In this document: piece by piece, positions 32,584 through 42,576 of the stretch
Layout: each line of letters opens with the position of its first letter
Position numbering within the stretch: position 1 is the stretch's first letter
From: Pseudanabaena sp.
GTDB lineage: Bacteria; Cyanobacteriota; Cyanobacteriia; Pseudanabaenales; Pseudanabaenaceae
NCBI GenBank assembly: GCA_003249015.1
Contig: QBLS01000001.1
Location: 186,001 to 250,000, forward strand
Length of the DNA: 64,000 nucleotides
Direction of reading: 5' to 3'
Notes under the pieces: generated by a model
What the model was told of the DNA's origin: nothing
The model's input: the letters and a program-made list of their open reading frames with translations, nothing else
Database searches by the model: none
Made by a program: the position numbers and the translations under genes

Positions 32584-34386
32584 ATGAAAACGATGTTGCG
32601 TCCGCTCACTTTCTTACTAGCTGCCAGTTGCCAAGTCTTGATCGCGGACGCGGCTCCTGCGGTCACGCCCGACCAAGGCAATGCCATCCAGCTAAATGGA
32701 CAGCCTTGGACTGGGCGATGGCTCACAAGAGTTGAACAAGGTGAGCAGCGCTTATATGTTCAAGAAGATTGGCTGACGGGCGGCTTGGGGGTGCAGTTAC
32801 TAGACTCCGACAAAGCCGATCGCCAAAGATTGCGCTGGTTTTCTAGTCCTATATTTTCCCAAGTTGCCTTTGACAGCACAGGACGCTTCCGTTATCTCGA
32901 TCTCAAACCCTTTGCTGACCAGTGGCGCACTGAAATCTCAGGTAATGCGCTGAATATCTATACTCCCAACACCACGCTCCAAGCGGTACGCCGCAGCAAA
33001 CAACCTTGGGGCGATCGCGTAGTAATCGATCTCAGTCGGCGCACCCCTTGGCGCATATCGCAACAGGGCAACGTAATTAATGTAATTGTCTCCGCCGAAG
33101 TTGCGGCAAATCTCGCCACCAGTACCGACGCGATCGCTGGCAACATTATTCAATCCATCACCCTACAACCACAGGGAAAACTAACTCAAGTTCAGATTCA
33201 AACCAATGCGGCGATCGTTCCTGTTACGGAAATGCTGAGCAGTCCCACGCCGCGCCTCGTAATTGACATTCGTCGTGACTATACCCCGCCCAATTTAACC
33301 GTGCAGTGGGCGGATGGTTTAAAAAAAATTGAGCGCATTGTCGAGATCCCCAATCAACCGAAAACTGCCAAAGATCCCAAAACTATTAAGTTTGCCGTCA
33401 CTGCTCTAGAAGTCGATCTCAAATCTCCGCGCCTAAAATTGCGCCCCATTTGGAGTAACCCCAATAACTCCCCTGAGGGTATGCTGGGATTGTCCACCGT
33501 GCCGCAGATGGTAGAAGCGTCAAAAGCAGTGGGCGCAATCAATGCAGGATTTTTTAATCGCATTCGCCGCTTACCTGTAGGCGCAATTCGTGAAGGCAAT
33601 CGCTGGCTATCAGGAACAGCTCTAGTCAGAGGCGCGATCGCTTGGAATGAAAATGGCGATACTTTAATTGATCGTCTTAACTTTTCCGAAGAAATCACCA
33701 CAGGCAATCAGGTAAAAATCAACCTCACTAATCTCAATAGTGGCTATGTCCAGAAAGGAATTGCTCGCTATACATCTACTTGGGGCAGCAGTTATTCACC
33801 CCTCACCGACAAAGAATTATTAATAGTAGTGCGTGGCGATCGCGTAGTCGCCCAATATCAAGGCGGCGCAGTTAATGTGGGACAGATCGCCATTCCCAAT
33901 GATGGCTATGTATTAGTCGCCAGACAAACTCCTGAAGCCGTCACCCAGCTTCCCATAGGTATGACAGTGCGTGGTCGTCAAGCCTTTATTCCCGATCGCT
34001 TTGCGAGTTTTCCTAACCTCATCGGTGCGGGTCCCCTGTTATTAAAAAATAGTGCTGTCGTTCTCAATGGCAAAACCGAAAATTTTCAAGCAGGGTTTGA
34101 TACTCAGGCTGCCGATCGTAGTGCGATCGCCACGACTAAGGACAAAGGCAGATTAATCTTAGCCACCGTTCAAGCCGTAACTGGTGGCGTTGCCCCCAAT
34201 CTTTCACAAACCGCCGAAGTTTTAAAAAAGCTAGGTGCAGTGGATGCCCTCAACCTTGATGGTGGTAGTTCTTCGACTTTATTTTTGGGTGGCAATGTTC
34301 TCAATCGCGATGTGACTAGGCTTGCGCCTGTTCACAATGCGATCGCTATTTTCGTCACCCCACCACCCACCAAACCACAGTTTTAA
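32584..34386 (+). CDS. Exported phosphodiester glycosidase-family (NAGPA) protein
   Basis: 600 aa. A signal peptide (LRPLTFLLAASCQVLIADAAPA) comes first. Beta-rich N-terminal parts (about 30-240) have AMIN-like VVIDLSRRTPW and LVIDIRRDY. The NAGPA/DUF2233 domain covers about 320-595: GAINAGFFN, GAGPLLL, DRSAIATTKDKGRLILATV and NLDGGSSSTLFLGG. The domain is named from the enzyme that uncovers mannose-6-phosphate; bacterial members act on exported glycans or wall polymers. The AMIN-like part fits a periplasmic, wall-associated place. Substrate unknown. Confidence 0.85.
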   Translation: MKTMLRPLTFLLAASCQVLIADAAPAVTPDQGNAIQLNGQPWTGRWLTRVEQGEQRLYVQEDWLTGGLGVQLLDSDKADRQRLRWFSSPIFSQVAFDSTGRFRYLDLKPFADQWRTEISGNALNIYTPNTTLQAVRRSKQPWGDRVVIDLSRRTPWRISQQGNVINVIVSAEVAANLATSTDAIAGNIIQSITLQPQGKLTQVQIQTNAAIVPVTEMLSSPTPRLVIDIRRDYTPPNLTVQWADGLKKIERIVEIPNQPKTAKDPKTIKFAVTALEVDLKSPRLKLRPIWSNPNNSPEGMLGLSTVPQMVEASKAVGAINAGFFNRIRRLPVGAIREGNRWLSGTALVRGAIAWNENGDTLIDRLNFSEEITTGNQVKINLTNLNSGYVQKGIARYTSTWGSSYSPLTDKELLIVVRGDRVVAQYQGGAVNVGQIAIPNDGYVLVARQTPEAVTQLPIGMTVRGRQAFIPDRFASFPNLIGAGPLLLKNSAVVLNGKTENFQAGFDTQAADRSAIATTKDKGRLILATVQAVTGGVAPNLSQTAEVLKKLGAVDALNLDGGSSSTLFLGGNVLNRDVTRLAPVHNAIAIFVTPPPTKPQF

Positions 34387-34406
34387 GAAAGCGCTTCGCA
34401 CTTTTA

Positions 34407-34453
34407 CCAAATAAGCGAATGGCGGCGCATCGCGCCGCCATTCGTTTATTTGG
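34407..34453. repeat. Family A hairpin after the NAGPA gene
   Basis: 22-bp arms CCAAATAAGCGAATGGCGGCGC and complement with one mismatch, loop ATC, 20 bp after the stop codon. Confidence 0.88.
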
Positions 34454-34456
34454 CAT

Positions 34457-34502
34457 AATCAAAAAAATCGGCGGCGCAATGCACCGCCGATTTTTTTTGA
34501 TT
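34457..34502. repeat. Family A hairpin overlapping the acsF stop codon
   Basis: AATCAAAAAAATCGGCGGCGC, then GCACCGCCGATTTTTTTTGATT, loop AAT; one mismatch. Its last two bases lie inside the acsF TAA (34501-34503), and the T-run on the minus strand suits termination of acsF. Confidence 0.88.
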
Positions 34503-35574
34503 ATAAAACTACGTTTTTAGGAGTAGGAATAGATGGCTGGAGATACATGGTCAAGAACTGCAAGCCATTGTTAGCCAAGTAAGGAAGCTTCTGCACCTTC
34601 TTCAACCATTCAGGAGCATTAGACTCATCGATCTTCACGAGTTTGGCGTTATTTTCTTCGCACTTCTTCAAGCAACCCCAGAACTTAGGATTTTCGAGAT
34701 CAAGAATTACAGGGAAAGCCTTTGCCGCATCGCGATTGGTTTCCCGCAATACTTCATCAACATACTTGCGAGTATCCATACCGATGGACTCATAAAACTC
34801 ATTACGAACGCAGATATCGTTGAGATACATGGTGGCAAATACTGACAGTAAGAAGAACTTGCTCCATAGATTTGCTCTCAAACCATTGATATTCTTCTTG
34901 TCGCTACGGAGCAGCAAACTGCAAAAATCACCATGACGGCTCTCATCTTGGCACCAATTTTCAAAGAATTTAAAGATTGGGTAAATCCGATACTCAGGAT
35001 GAGCCAGAAAATGTTGATGAATCTTGATATAGCGCCAGTAACCGATTTTTTCAGATAGGTAGGTGGCGTAAAAGATAAACTTCGGCGCGAAGTAGACGTA
35101 TTTCTTAGTTTTAGAAAGGGTAGACAGGTCGAGCTGTAAATCAAAATCAGGCATCGCCTTATTCAAGAAACCAGCATGACGCGCTTCATCACGACTCATC
35201 AAGCTAAAAATTTCTGCCATCAAAGGGTTCTTATCTTTGATTTTGACAGCAATTTCTTTGTAAAGCAAAAAGCCAGAAAACTCGGAGGTACAAGAACCTT
35301 CTAGAAATACACGAAAATGCTCTCTTACTTTGGGGTCGATGTGATCCCAAGATTGATTGAAATCAGCAGTACGGACAAAGTGGCGGCGATTGTAGTCAAA
35401 CTTGAACTCTTCAAGGATCGCTTCATAATCTTCCTTGAGATCAAAAATATCCATGTTTGCCATCGCTTCAAAGTCAGTGGTGTAGAAGCGTGGAGTCAAA
35501 ATGCTGTCGCGTCGCCCAGTCCCGTTAACCTTTTGGTCTGACTGGCTTACAGGTTTAGAAGGAGTAGCTACCAT
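34501..35574 (-). CDS. acsF: Aerobic Mg-protoporphyrin IX monomethyl ester cyclase
   Basis: 357 aa, full length. Diiron carboxylate protein: LEGSCTSEFSGFLLYKEI, then SRDEARHAGFLNKAM and WCQDESRHGDFCSLLL, the two ExxH-type iron-ligand pairs. AcsF (ChlE/CycI) makes the fifth ring of chlorophyll with O2, giving protochlorophyllide. Start MVATPSKPVSQ is short and variable, as in other cyanobacteria. Many cyanobacteria have two copies for different oxygen levels; only one is in this window. Upstream 140 bp contain a HIP1 site but no obvious promoter. Confidence 0.96.
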   Translation of the reverse strand: MVATPSKPVSQSDQKVNGTGRRDSILTPRFYTTDFEAMANMDIFDLKEDYEAILEEFKFDYNRRHFVRTADFNQSWDHIDPKVREHFRVFLEGSCTSEFSGFLLYKEIAVKIKDKNPLMAEIFSLMSRDEARHAGFLNKAMPDFDLQLDLSTLSKTKKYVYFAPKFIFYATYLSEKIGYWRYIKIHQHFLAHPEYRIYPIFKFFENWCQDESRHGDFCSLLLRSDKKNINGLRANLWSKFFLLSVFATMYLNDICVRNEFYESIGMDTRKYVDEVLRETNRDAAKAFPVILDLENPKFWGCLKKCEENNAKLVKIDESNAPEWLKKVQKLPYLANNGLQFLTMYLQPSIPTPKNVVL

Positions 35575-35718
35575 AGTCTTTGTGCTGTGTTCTCTGGTGA
35601 TATATCTGTTCTAAATGCTTATTTTAAGCCCAGTGGCTAGTTTATGGGTAAATATACGCTCAAAATGCGATCGCTTGTTAAGAAGCATTAAGCGATAAGC
35701 AGCTTGGGGTTCGGCAAT

Positions 35719-37038
35719 TTAATTTTGGTGGCGCTGTTTCGCCGCGCCACCAAAAACTGATCGATCAAAAACTTCACATAAAGTCCTTGTCATTTCCCTA
35801 GCCGTATATTTCTGAAATGCTTCCCAGTCCGTACCGCTTGCATCGGTCTGTGACAACAACCAATCCAATTTATGAGTTAACGCATCAGCAATATTGTCCG
35901 TACTCGCATTCGTAAAAGTAACCACCTGTCCCGCTTTGCAGCTTTCAATCACATTTACCACCAAGCTATTTTGATGCAAGATCGCTAAGAGTGGCTTACG
36001 GGCAAGGATACAGGGATAGACCTTAGACGCTGAATAACTCTGATCATCCGAGCCAATGATCAAGATCCCTTGACTATCTGTGAGTATCTTGAGAGCTTCA
36101 AAATAAGGAATTCGTTGCGGATACTCGGTCACGATGTCGTCCAGATTGTATGCACTAGCGATCGCCTCAATGGGCTTACTATTATCAAAAATCGAATACT
36201 TTGTCCCGACAAAGTGCAGTCTCACCTTCTGCCATATTTCAGGCGATCGCTGGCGATGTTGCTGGATCGCGGCAAATAGATTCTTGAAACTAAAAGCCAT
36301 ATCATTGCCGCCCCTGCCCACATATACCCAATGTTTACACCCATCATTAGGGTCAAATATATTTTGCTTGACATTTAGGCTTGCCAAGATCTCAAAGTCT
36401 TTTTCAGGTGCGCCAAAGGGCAGCACCGTAAATTGAGTAGACTCTAGCCAAGGGTAACGTTTACTTAAAACTTGAGGATACTCAGGTGACACGCTGGTAA
36501 TGTGGCTCACCCTACGCATCGTAAAAGGCTCAAAAATCTTAGCTAGGGAATTGGCGATCGCATATTTAAACTTGCCCCCTGGAGGCGTTGTCCCAGTGCG
36601 TTCATAATAGTCGCTCAACCAAGGATCTTGAAAATCTAAAACATAGGGAACCCCATATTTTTTGTGCCAATAGCGACCCAAAGGCATAGTCAAAAAAACT
36701 GTATTTGAGAAATAAACTAAATCAAAATAATTTTTTTCAAAATATTTAGTAGTTGATTTAAGCAAAAAGTAAACAGATCTAAATGCTAAATTTCCCAACT
36801 TAAGTTTCCTAGAAAGTTCAGGAGAGACAGCTTTTGATTTAATAACTTCAATATTTTCAGGAACTGTCGCTAATAAATTTGGATCATCTATTCCTTCAAT
36901 AAATTTGGGGTCAACACATAGCACTGTCACATCCCACCCAAACTCAGCAAAATAATGCAAAGCCATCCTTATCCGTTGATGATCCGCCGCATTGATCGGC
37001 GGGAAATGTGGACTAACAATCAAAACTCGATGATTCAT
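35719..37038 (-). CDS. Glycosyltransferase (GT4-like)
   Basis: 439 aa. GT-B type: LIVSPHFPPINAADHQRIRMALHY at the N-terminus, DPWLSDYYERTGTTPPGG in the middle, and a donor-side part with WVYVGRGGND, TEYPQRIPYFEALKILTDSQGILIIGSDDQSYSASKVYPCILARKPLLAI. The last codons lie inside a family A-like hairpin (35723-35756), which writes the tail VFGGAAKQRHQN. Distal gene of the glycan cluster. Sugar and acceptor unknown. Confidence 0.85.
   Translation of the reverse strand: MNHRVLIVSPHFPPINAADHQRIRMALHYFAEFGWDVTVLCVDPKFIEGIDDPNLLATVPENIEVIKSKAVSPELSRKLKLGNLAFRSVYFLLKSTTKYFEKNYFDLVYFSNTVFLTMPLGRYWHKKYGVPYVLDFQDPWLSDYYERTGTTPPGGKFKYAIANSLAKIFEPFTMRRVSHITSVSPEYPQVLSKRYPWLESTQFTVLPFGAPEKDFEILASLNVKQNIFDPNDGCKHWVYVGRGGNDMAFSFKNLFAAIQQHRQRSPEIWQKVRLHFVGTKYSIFDNSKPIEAIASAYNLDDIVTEYPQRIPYFEALKILTDSQGILIIGSDDQSYSASKVYPCILARKPLLAILHQNSLVVNVIESCKAGQVVTFTNASTDNIADALTHKLDWLLSQTDASGTDWEAFQKYTAREMTRTLCEVFDRSVFGGAAKQRHQN
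35723..35756. repeat. Family A-like hairpin inside the 3' end of a glycosyltransferase gene
   Basis: TTTTGGTGGCG and CGCCACCAAAA pair around CTGTTTCGCCG. The repeat supplies the C-terminal residues of the coding sequence, as if it had inserted there. It marks the right-hand limit of the hairpin-rich part before the glycan cluster. Confidence 0.82.
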
Positions 37039-37237
37039 TATTGACAGCTAATCCTTAAAACTTGTTATCTTGAAGCAGATTGACAGAATTCTGTTACGTG
37101 ATCACTTTTTTAGTCCAGTTGAAAACATTAGGTTGAGTTTGTCAATTTGATCTATTGGCGATCGTGGACTGCGATCAGTTTTTTTGCAAGTGAATGGTTA
37201 TTACTAACTTGCAAAGGTAAGAGTAATACCTTAATCC

Positions 37238-38356
37238 TCACAGCACCCTAGCAACTAAATTAGCTAAGCTCTGAACTGTGGGTGAAGTAATCTGAATATT
37301 CTCTACTAAAGCTTTGGCTTTGATATTTTGATCATCATTCATTAACTCTACTACTCGCGCAACGAAGTCTTGAGGATTATCAGAAGTTATCAGAAATTCT
37401 GCACCTTCTAGCACATATCCTCTCTTACCTGACTGCGTTGTTACAAAGGGAATACCAAAACTAATTGCTTGCCCTAACTTCATCGAAGCTCCACGAGATA
37501 GCCAAAAAATTGGGTTAAGAAATAAACTCCAACTACTAACCTCAGACTCTAAATCCTCGTCATTTAATGCCCCTAGATACTTAACAAAGCTGTAACTACT
37601 CGCTAACCTCAACCCCTCAGATTCTGGTTTTCCTACTAAACGCAACTCAACTTTGATTTCTTCGAGCGTGGATTTCTTAGCAATTTCCTCACATATCAAA
37701 TCAAGTGCTACTTTGTTAGGTGTATGGTTTAAAGTCCCCACAAAACCAATACGACCGACTACGGGCTGCCATGATAAAGTTCTATTTGTAATTGTGCGTG
37801 GTAAGACAACGGTACTCTTACAGCCTAGCCAACGCTCTAAGACACTTTCCTCTTCTGACATAACACAAACAAAATCGACATACCGATGGCGAAACCAACT
37901 CTCGGTTACCAAATCTTGTCCAATTTTCAAGGTTGCCATGAATGTTCTCAATCCTCTATTTCTAGCTCCTCTGGCTCCAGAGATTTCATAGAGATCATCT
38001 CCACTTTGGTTCCCATGAGACATTAAACCAATCTGAGCTTCAGGAAATACACTCCGTAATAGTGGTGTTAACCTAATTAGCTCTGACTTGTTTATGAAAA
38101 TATGAGTTGGAGCATATTCAATTTTCTTAGCAATAAGCTTAGCTCTCACTTCATTAGGGTTGTACCAGAGGTAAGCTCCTAAATTTAGCTTGCGACGAAC
38201 TCTCCAAAACAGTTGACGACAAACTTTAACTTCTAAATAATCAACTGAATTTGAGGCGGCTTGAACTATTTTTAGGAACTCTTGACTGCACAATTGCACC
38301 CCACCAACTACTCTGGCATTCATGTCTGATGGGTCAAATATAAAAAGAGATCTCAT
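37238..38356 (-). CDS. Glycosyltransferase (GT1/GT4-like)
   Basis: 372 aa. The N-terminus MRSLFIFDPSDMNARVVGGVQLCSQEF has the GGVQ acceptor-domain motif. The donor domain shows VGRIGFVGTLNHTPNKVALDLI and LNPIFWLSRGASMKLGQAISFGIPFVTTQSGKRGY, the K-x-E-like donor loop being atypical. Part of the minus-strand glycan cluster, 20 bp upstream of the 38377 gene's stop on the genome but transcribed after it. Sugar unknown. Confidence 0.82.
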   Translation of the reverse strand: MRSLFIFDPSDMNARVVGGVQLCSQEFLKIVQAASNSVDYLEVKVCRQLFWRVRRKLNLGAYLWYNPNEVRAKLIAKKIEYAPTHIFINKSELIRLTPLLRSVFPEAQIGLMSHGNQSGDDLYEISGARGARNRGLRTFMATLKIGQDLVTESWFRHRYVDFVCVMSEEESVLERWLGCKSTVVLPRTITNRTLSWQPVVGRIGFVGTLNHTPNKVALDLICEEIAKKSTLEEIKVELRLVGKPESEGLRLASSYSFVKYLGALNDEDLESEVSSWSLFLNPIFWLSRGASMKLGQAISFGIPFVTTQSGKRGYVLEGAEFLITSDNPQDFVARVVELMNDDQNIKAKALVENIQITSPTVQSLANLVARVL

Positions 38357-38376
38357 TTATTTGCTGAAATTAAAGT

Positions 38377-39363
38377 TTATTCATCGTTACTCTGAGCTTG
38401 TTTTAATAAATTTAAGTAAGCTTTTGCTTGTTCAACAAGATCAAAGTTTTCAGTTATGTATTGACGAGGTTGGTAACTATTTTGAGAGATTCTATCCAGA
38501 AAGATTTGTAGTTGCTGAGAAAACTCCGTAATACTCGTAAATCTCTCGCCACAGCTTTGATCAAAGTATGGAACTGAAGTTACAGGTTCAAACTTGACTC
38601 GGTCTGGGAACATAGATGGATCTTGCCAATAACCTCCACGATCCCACGCAAGTATAGGAACATTAGAAGAAAGAGCTTGAAGATAGGCAAAGCCTTGGGT
38701 TTCGTGTTCACACAGAAAAATCATGCCACTAACTTGTTGCAAAATCTTACGATAGTCTTCTTCTTCATAAAATCCATAGCGAAGATATTCGACTTTGATT
38801 CCCAATGATTCAATTTGATTGCGAATAGGCTGGATTAGTTCAGGTTCGTACTCATCTCGCCTCCACCTTACTTTGTCGTAAATTAGTAAAGACTGAGTTT
38901 TTGGATTTTCTGCAGGTGGTTGCCAAATATCTGTCTCAATACCTGCCGGCCAGACTGCTGTCGCAATTGAAGATGACATATCTCGTTCGTACATCTGCTT
39001 AAACCACTCGCAAGATATCAACATCAATTTGATATTGGCTTTAGGCAGAAAATCATTTTCATAGGGATGAGCGTCAATCCCCGGACCATACATAATTGGA
39101 TTACTAGAAGGAATTTTTTTTAGAACATGAGATTTACCAACTACACAAGCCCATGCATTTGGATGTTTTTTCAATCTTCTATAGTCATTAACGCAATAGT
39201 CAACACCGAATAAATCCAAGCCTCTTCTAAGATTTAGATACCAACGCATAACTCCGCCTGGCTTAGTTTTCCCTCTAATGAGTTCACGAATATACTTCCG
39301 AGGGTATCTATCAAACTTGATCCAACGATCTGGATCAGGTTCTTCGTAAAACAAATAAATCAT
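38377..39363 (-). CDS. Probable glycosyltransferase
   Basis: 328 aa. MIYLFYEEPDPDRWIKFDRYPRKYIRELIRG, then GPGIDAHPYENDFLPKANI and a C-terminal donor-side region: SGMIFLCEHETQGFAYLQALSSNVPILAWDRGGYWQDPSMF (E-x7-E pattern of GT4-type proteins). No classical N-terminal GGxG motif. It is closely spaced with neighbours (20 and 60 bp). Likely part of the same polysaccharide pathway; specificity unknown. Confidence 0.75.
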   Translation of the reverse strand: MIYLFYEEPDPDRWIKFDRYPRKYIRELIRGKTKPGGVMRWYLNLRRGLDLFGVDYCVNDYRRLKKHPNAWACVVGKSHVLKKIPSSNPIMYGPGIDAHPYENDFLPKANIKLMLISCEWFKQMYERDMSSSIATAVWPAGIETDIWQPPAENPKTQSLLIYDKVRWRRDEYEPELIQPIRNQIESLGIKVEYLRYGFYEEEDYRKILQQVSGMIFLCEHETQGFAYLQALSSNVPILAWDRGGYWQDPSMFPDRVKFEPVTSVPYFDQSCGERFTSITEFSQQLQIFLDRISQNSYQPRQYITENFDLVEQAKAYLNLLKQAQSNDE

Positions 39364-39423
39364 AAGATAGTTAAGCTACAGGTTTACTAGATATAAATTC
39401 ACATATTAACAGGGTAAAAGGAT

Positions 39424-40449
39424 CTAGACTTTTGTTACTAAGTTAAAAATTTTTATCCATCGATTAGTACATGATTGAGTACTGGAAAATGACATAAATA
39501 AATCTCGTGGAGTGTAACCACTATGCCATAATTTTGGTTTAGTGAGTATTTTTTGGATGGCATCTATCCATTCGTTAGCATCGTAGGGATCAGCAATTGT
39601 TGAGTAAGGACGAAAACCATTGTCAAACTGATACCCTGCACAACTGTGACCACTTGGGGTAATTACAGAGGCATTCATAGCCAGAGATTCTAGAAATGTG
39701 GTCATACCAGCAGAAGTATCACGATCATCTACAACATTGAGTACTACAGAGGATATGTTGTAAAAATGTCGGAGTTCATGCCATGGTATAAAGTGCCTTA
39801 CTTCAATGTTTGGGTACTCATTGAACTGCTGTATAACATCAGCAGAAATATGTCTAGAAACGCGAAGTATTTTTAAATTTGTCCTTTGAGCAATTTCCAA
39901 GACAACAGAATCTAATCTATTGCGATCGCCTGGAACAAATAGCAGAGGCTCTGTAGATACGTCATTCTTTGAGCACAAACTTGGAGCGAAGAAGCTATCA
40001 TCTACGTACCATGGAAAAAAAACTATTTTTGAGTCTCCAAGTATAGAGCTAAATTGTTCAATTCCAATTTTATCTTGCAGTAAAATCAGTTTAGAAGACT
40101 TAAGCGCAAACCATGTGGCAATTCTCTTTGGATACGAAAATTGATCAGGCCATTTGTTCTGATAATAAATAACGAAAGGTAATGAATTTCTATAAAGTAA
40201 CAGTGCAGCTATGTGCCAAGGCTGCAAGTTAGGAATGAAGGCAATTTGAGTTGTTAAGTAAGGTTGATCAAGAATGAGTTGAAGGCTTCTCAAAGAATTT
40301 ACTTCAATCAGTTCAAATCCAGCATTTTCGGCTGGAAAATATGCAGATTTAGGCGGTTGACCTGACCATGCAATAACTTCTGGAGGTGGAGAACTAGGTA
40401 GAGATGCCAACCATAAAATCCTACCCAACTGTGAACTATCACTTGCCAT
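39424..40449 (-). CDS. Probable glycosyltransferase
   Basis: 341 aa. The N-terminal half is divergent (GRILWLASLPSSPPPEVIAW); the C-terminal half has LLFVPGDRNRLDSVVLEIAQR, PNIEVRHFIPWHELRHFYNISSVVLNVVDDRDTSAGMTTFLESLAMNASVITP, a GT4-type donor domain with the SAGMTTFLESLA block. The next gene upstream begins 21 bp away. Sugar unknown; the GT4 call is by the C-terminal pattern only. Confidence 0.75.
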   Translation of the reverse strand: MASDSSQLGRILWLASLPSSPPPEVIAWSGQPPKSAYFPAENAGFELIEVNSLRSLQLILDQPYLTTQIAFIPNLQPWHIAALLLYRNSLPFVIYYQNKWPDQFSYPKRIATWFALKSSKLILLQDKIGIEQFSSILGDSKIVFFPWYVDDSFFAPSLCSKNDVSTEPLLFVPGDRNRLDSVVLEIAQRTNLKILRVSRHISADVIQQFNEYPNIEVRHFIPWHELRHFYNISSVVLNVVDDRDTSAGMTTFLESLAMNASVITPSGHSCAGYQFDNGFRPYSTIADPYDANEWIDAIQKILTKPKLWHSGYTPRDLFMSFSSTQSCTNRWIKIFNLVTKV

Positions 40450-40470
40450 TCAAGTAATTACCATCCATGA

Positions 40471-41343
40471 TTAATAACCCATCTGTGCAATGAACTCACT
40501 ACTGATCCTTTTATCAAAAAAGAAAAAATTATGAGTGTATAGAGTGTCAACACCAGAAGCAACTATTTTATGTAACTCTTCAGGATGTACGACCCGAAAT
40601 TGCTTGTCTGCTGTTCTCGCCTCATAGCCATTTTTCCAAAAAATATTAAATGTAGAGATTAAAGTGGGATTGATAACAGTACCCTTGGGTTGATGTTCAG
40701 ATACTGAAATCTCAACCATCCACTTTGGTTTGGGGTTCAAACTTACGATTTTGTGAGCCCCTTCTAGCATTAGTTGCTCAGCCCCCTCTATATCAACCAA
40801 TATAAAACAATCTTGACCTTGAATGCGATCGCTTAGGGCATTGTCCAATGTTGTTGTAGGCACTAATCTGACATAATTTTCAGGTGTTCCAGCCCACCCT
40901 TTAACCAGAGATGCGCCTGTAGCACCACCGTAAATCTCAATGACTCCAACTTTATTACTGAGAGCCATTGGATAAACTTCTATATGCGATTCCCAACTAT
41001 TTGCTTTGATGTTCTTCAACAAATACTGAAGATTAAGATGAATTGGTTCAAAGGCAATTACGTACTTATTTAAATTAAGCGCAATACAACAGTAATAACC
41101 GATGTTAGCACCGATATTCACAAACAAATTAGTAGTACATAAAGCTTTCTTGACTAATTCAGTTTCTTCTGGTTCAAAAGTGCCATTAGCCATAGCCTTA
41201 TTGCCAATAAATTTAAACCCAAGCAAAGTTTCCTTTGGATTTTCATTTATTTGCCAACTATCCCTAGTGTATCTATAAATTCTTGCCAGCAGAGGAATGC
41301 TTTCCACTACTGGCTTTAGGGTACTAATCAATCTCTTAATCAT
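40471..41343 (-). CDS. FkbM-family methyltransferase
   Basis: 290 aa. SAM motif NLFVNIGANIGYYCCIALNLN (about 73-95), ribose site VIAFEPIHLNLQYLLKNI, and the family signature ILVDIEGAEQLMLEGAHKIV. Likely methylates a hydroxyl of a sugar in the cluster's product. It is the third FkbM gene in the window, and unlike the pair at 6.7-9.3 kb it has no TPR or C-terminal extension. Confidence 0.86.
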   Translation of the reverse strand: MIKRLISTLKPVVESIPLLARIYRYTRDSWQINENPKETLLGFKFIGNKAMANGTFEPEETELVKKALCTTNLFVNIGANIGYYCCIALNLNKYVIAFEPIHLNLQYLLKNIKANSWESHIEVYPMALSNKVGVIEIYGGATGASLVKGWAGTPENYVRLVPTTTLDNALSDRIQGQDCFILVDIEGAEQLMLEGAHKIVSLNPKPKWMVEISVSEHQPKGTVINPTLISTFNIFWKNGYEARTADKQFRVVHPEELHKIVASGVDTLYTHNFFFFDKRISSEFIAQMGY

Positions 41344-41416
41344 GATTTTAAGTTACTAATTTTAAGTTGCTAAAAAAATTTATAGTCACAGATATTCGGC
41401 AAAAAATTCAATAAGT

Positions 41417-42478
41417 TTACTTCTCTCTGTATGGAAATAAATAGCGTTTAACATATTTTAATTTTTCTGTAATAAATTCTCTCACAATTAGTTTCCAAAC
41501 TTCTGGGTCTTTTCTACTTAACTGCCCCTTGCGAAAAAGCATATACCTCATTGACCTAGTGAGTTTAAAACCGTTAAAATCAGTAAAAACTCTTAATCTT
41601 TGATCTTTACTATCTTGTTCAATAAACTTTTTGATAAGGTTACCATAATCCTCTAATAACAAAGACATCCAAGGCGCATTATTAAGAATGTCTTTATTTT
41701 GCTTACTCGGCAAGTAAGAACAGGGTAATTCAGGCTTAGCAAGACGAAATCCACTCATGTGAAAGAAAATAACTGGGTTATCGTTTATTAAATAGACCTT
41801 CTCTAAGTAGCTAACATTACGCTCATGAGCGTTCCAAAAAGCGATGTTTAAGCATGGATTAGAACTTATTCCAATATAATTTGCATAATATTGCAACAGA
41901 AGAGGAATAAGTTTTTGATCTACAAACATCCCGTTTTTCTGATCACAAAAGCCATAAATTGGAAAACGAGTACACATCCAATCAAGCATTTCTAGGGCTT
42001 TTTCACTCGATCTCCAACCAGCAAATCCACCATTAAAGATACCTAAATCTGCAACAACAGACTCATTGGCATAAGTTAGTTTAAGTGGAGGAGGACAAAT
42101 ATGATGGGGAGTTAGCAACAAAGAATAAGCATCTAGAGTCTGCCAGACAGGAGCAAAAGAACCAACTACATAAATATCTGCATCAAGGAAGATAACCTTT
42201 TCAAAGCCCTGTTGGAAGACCCACTTAACGATAAAAGGCTTTAAAGCGTTGCAAAGTTCAAAATTATCAAAATACCAACATATATTTTGAGGTAATTCTT
42301 TAGCTAATTGCTCAATTTGGCATATCTTAACATTTTTATATATATCTTCTTGAGGATTGTTTTCACTAATTAGTAAAATAAACAATGTCTCAGAATTTCC
42401 TGACGCTTCTAAGGATTCGGCTAATGCTTTAGCTAAGTGCAAATGAGAAGGAGTAACAATAGTACAAAAGGCATTCAT
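41417..42478 (-). CDS. GT-A type glycosyltransferase (GT8-like)
   Basis: 353 aa. CTIVTPSHLHLAKALAESLEASGN, then KVIFLDADIYVVGSFAPVW (DxD metal site at FLDADI) and LGIFNGGFAGWRS, the GT8-like NxG block. C-terminal about 80 residues are basic and helical. GT8 enzymes retain the anomeric configuration and add galactose or glucose in LPS-like glycans. Family assignment is from the DxD and NGGF motifs. Confidence 0.78.
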   Translation of the reverse strand: MNAFCTIVTPSHLHLAKALAESLEASGNSETLFILLISENNPQEDIYKNVKICQIEQLAKELPQNICWYFDNFELCNALKPFIVKWVFQQGFEKVIFLDADIYVVGSFAPVWQTLDAYSLLLTPHHICPPPLKLTYANESVVADLGIFNGGFAGWRSSEKALEMLDWMCTRFPIYGFCDQKNGMFVDQKLIPLLLQYYANYIGISSNPCLNIAFWNAHERNVSYLEKVYLINDNPVIFFHMSGFRLAKPELPCSYLPSKQNKDILNNAPWMSLLLEDYGNLIKKFIEQDSKDQRLRVFTDFNGFKLTRSMRYMLFRKGQLSRKDPEVWKLIVREFITEKLKYVKRYLFPYREK

Positions 42479-42576
42479 TGAATTTCTTTTTTTCCTAGCT
42501 TATTTACTATTAAAATGAGGACGTTTAGAAAATTTAGTCCAAAGATCTAGAATTAATTAATTCATGTTTCATTGGC

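Noticed and set aside
33354-33707. 117-codon minus-strand frame inside the NAGPA gene
   Set aside because: Antisense shadow of a domain-bearing gene with no features of its own.
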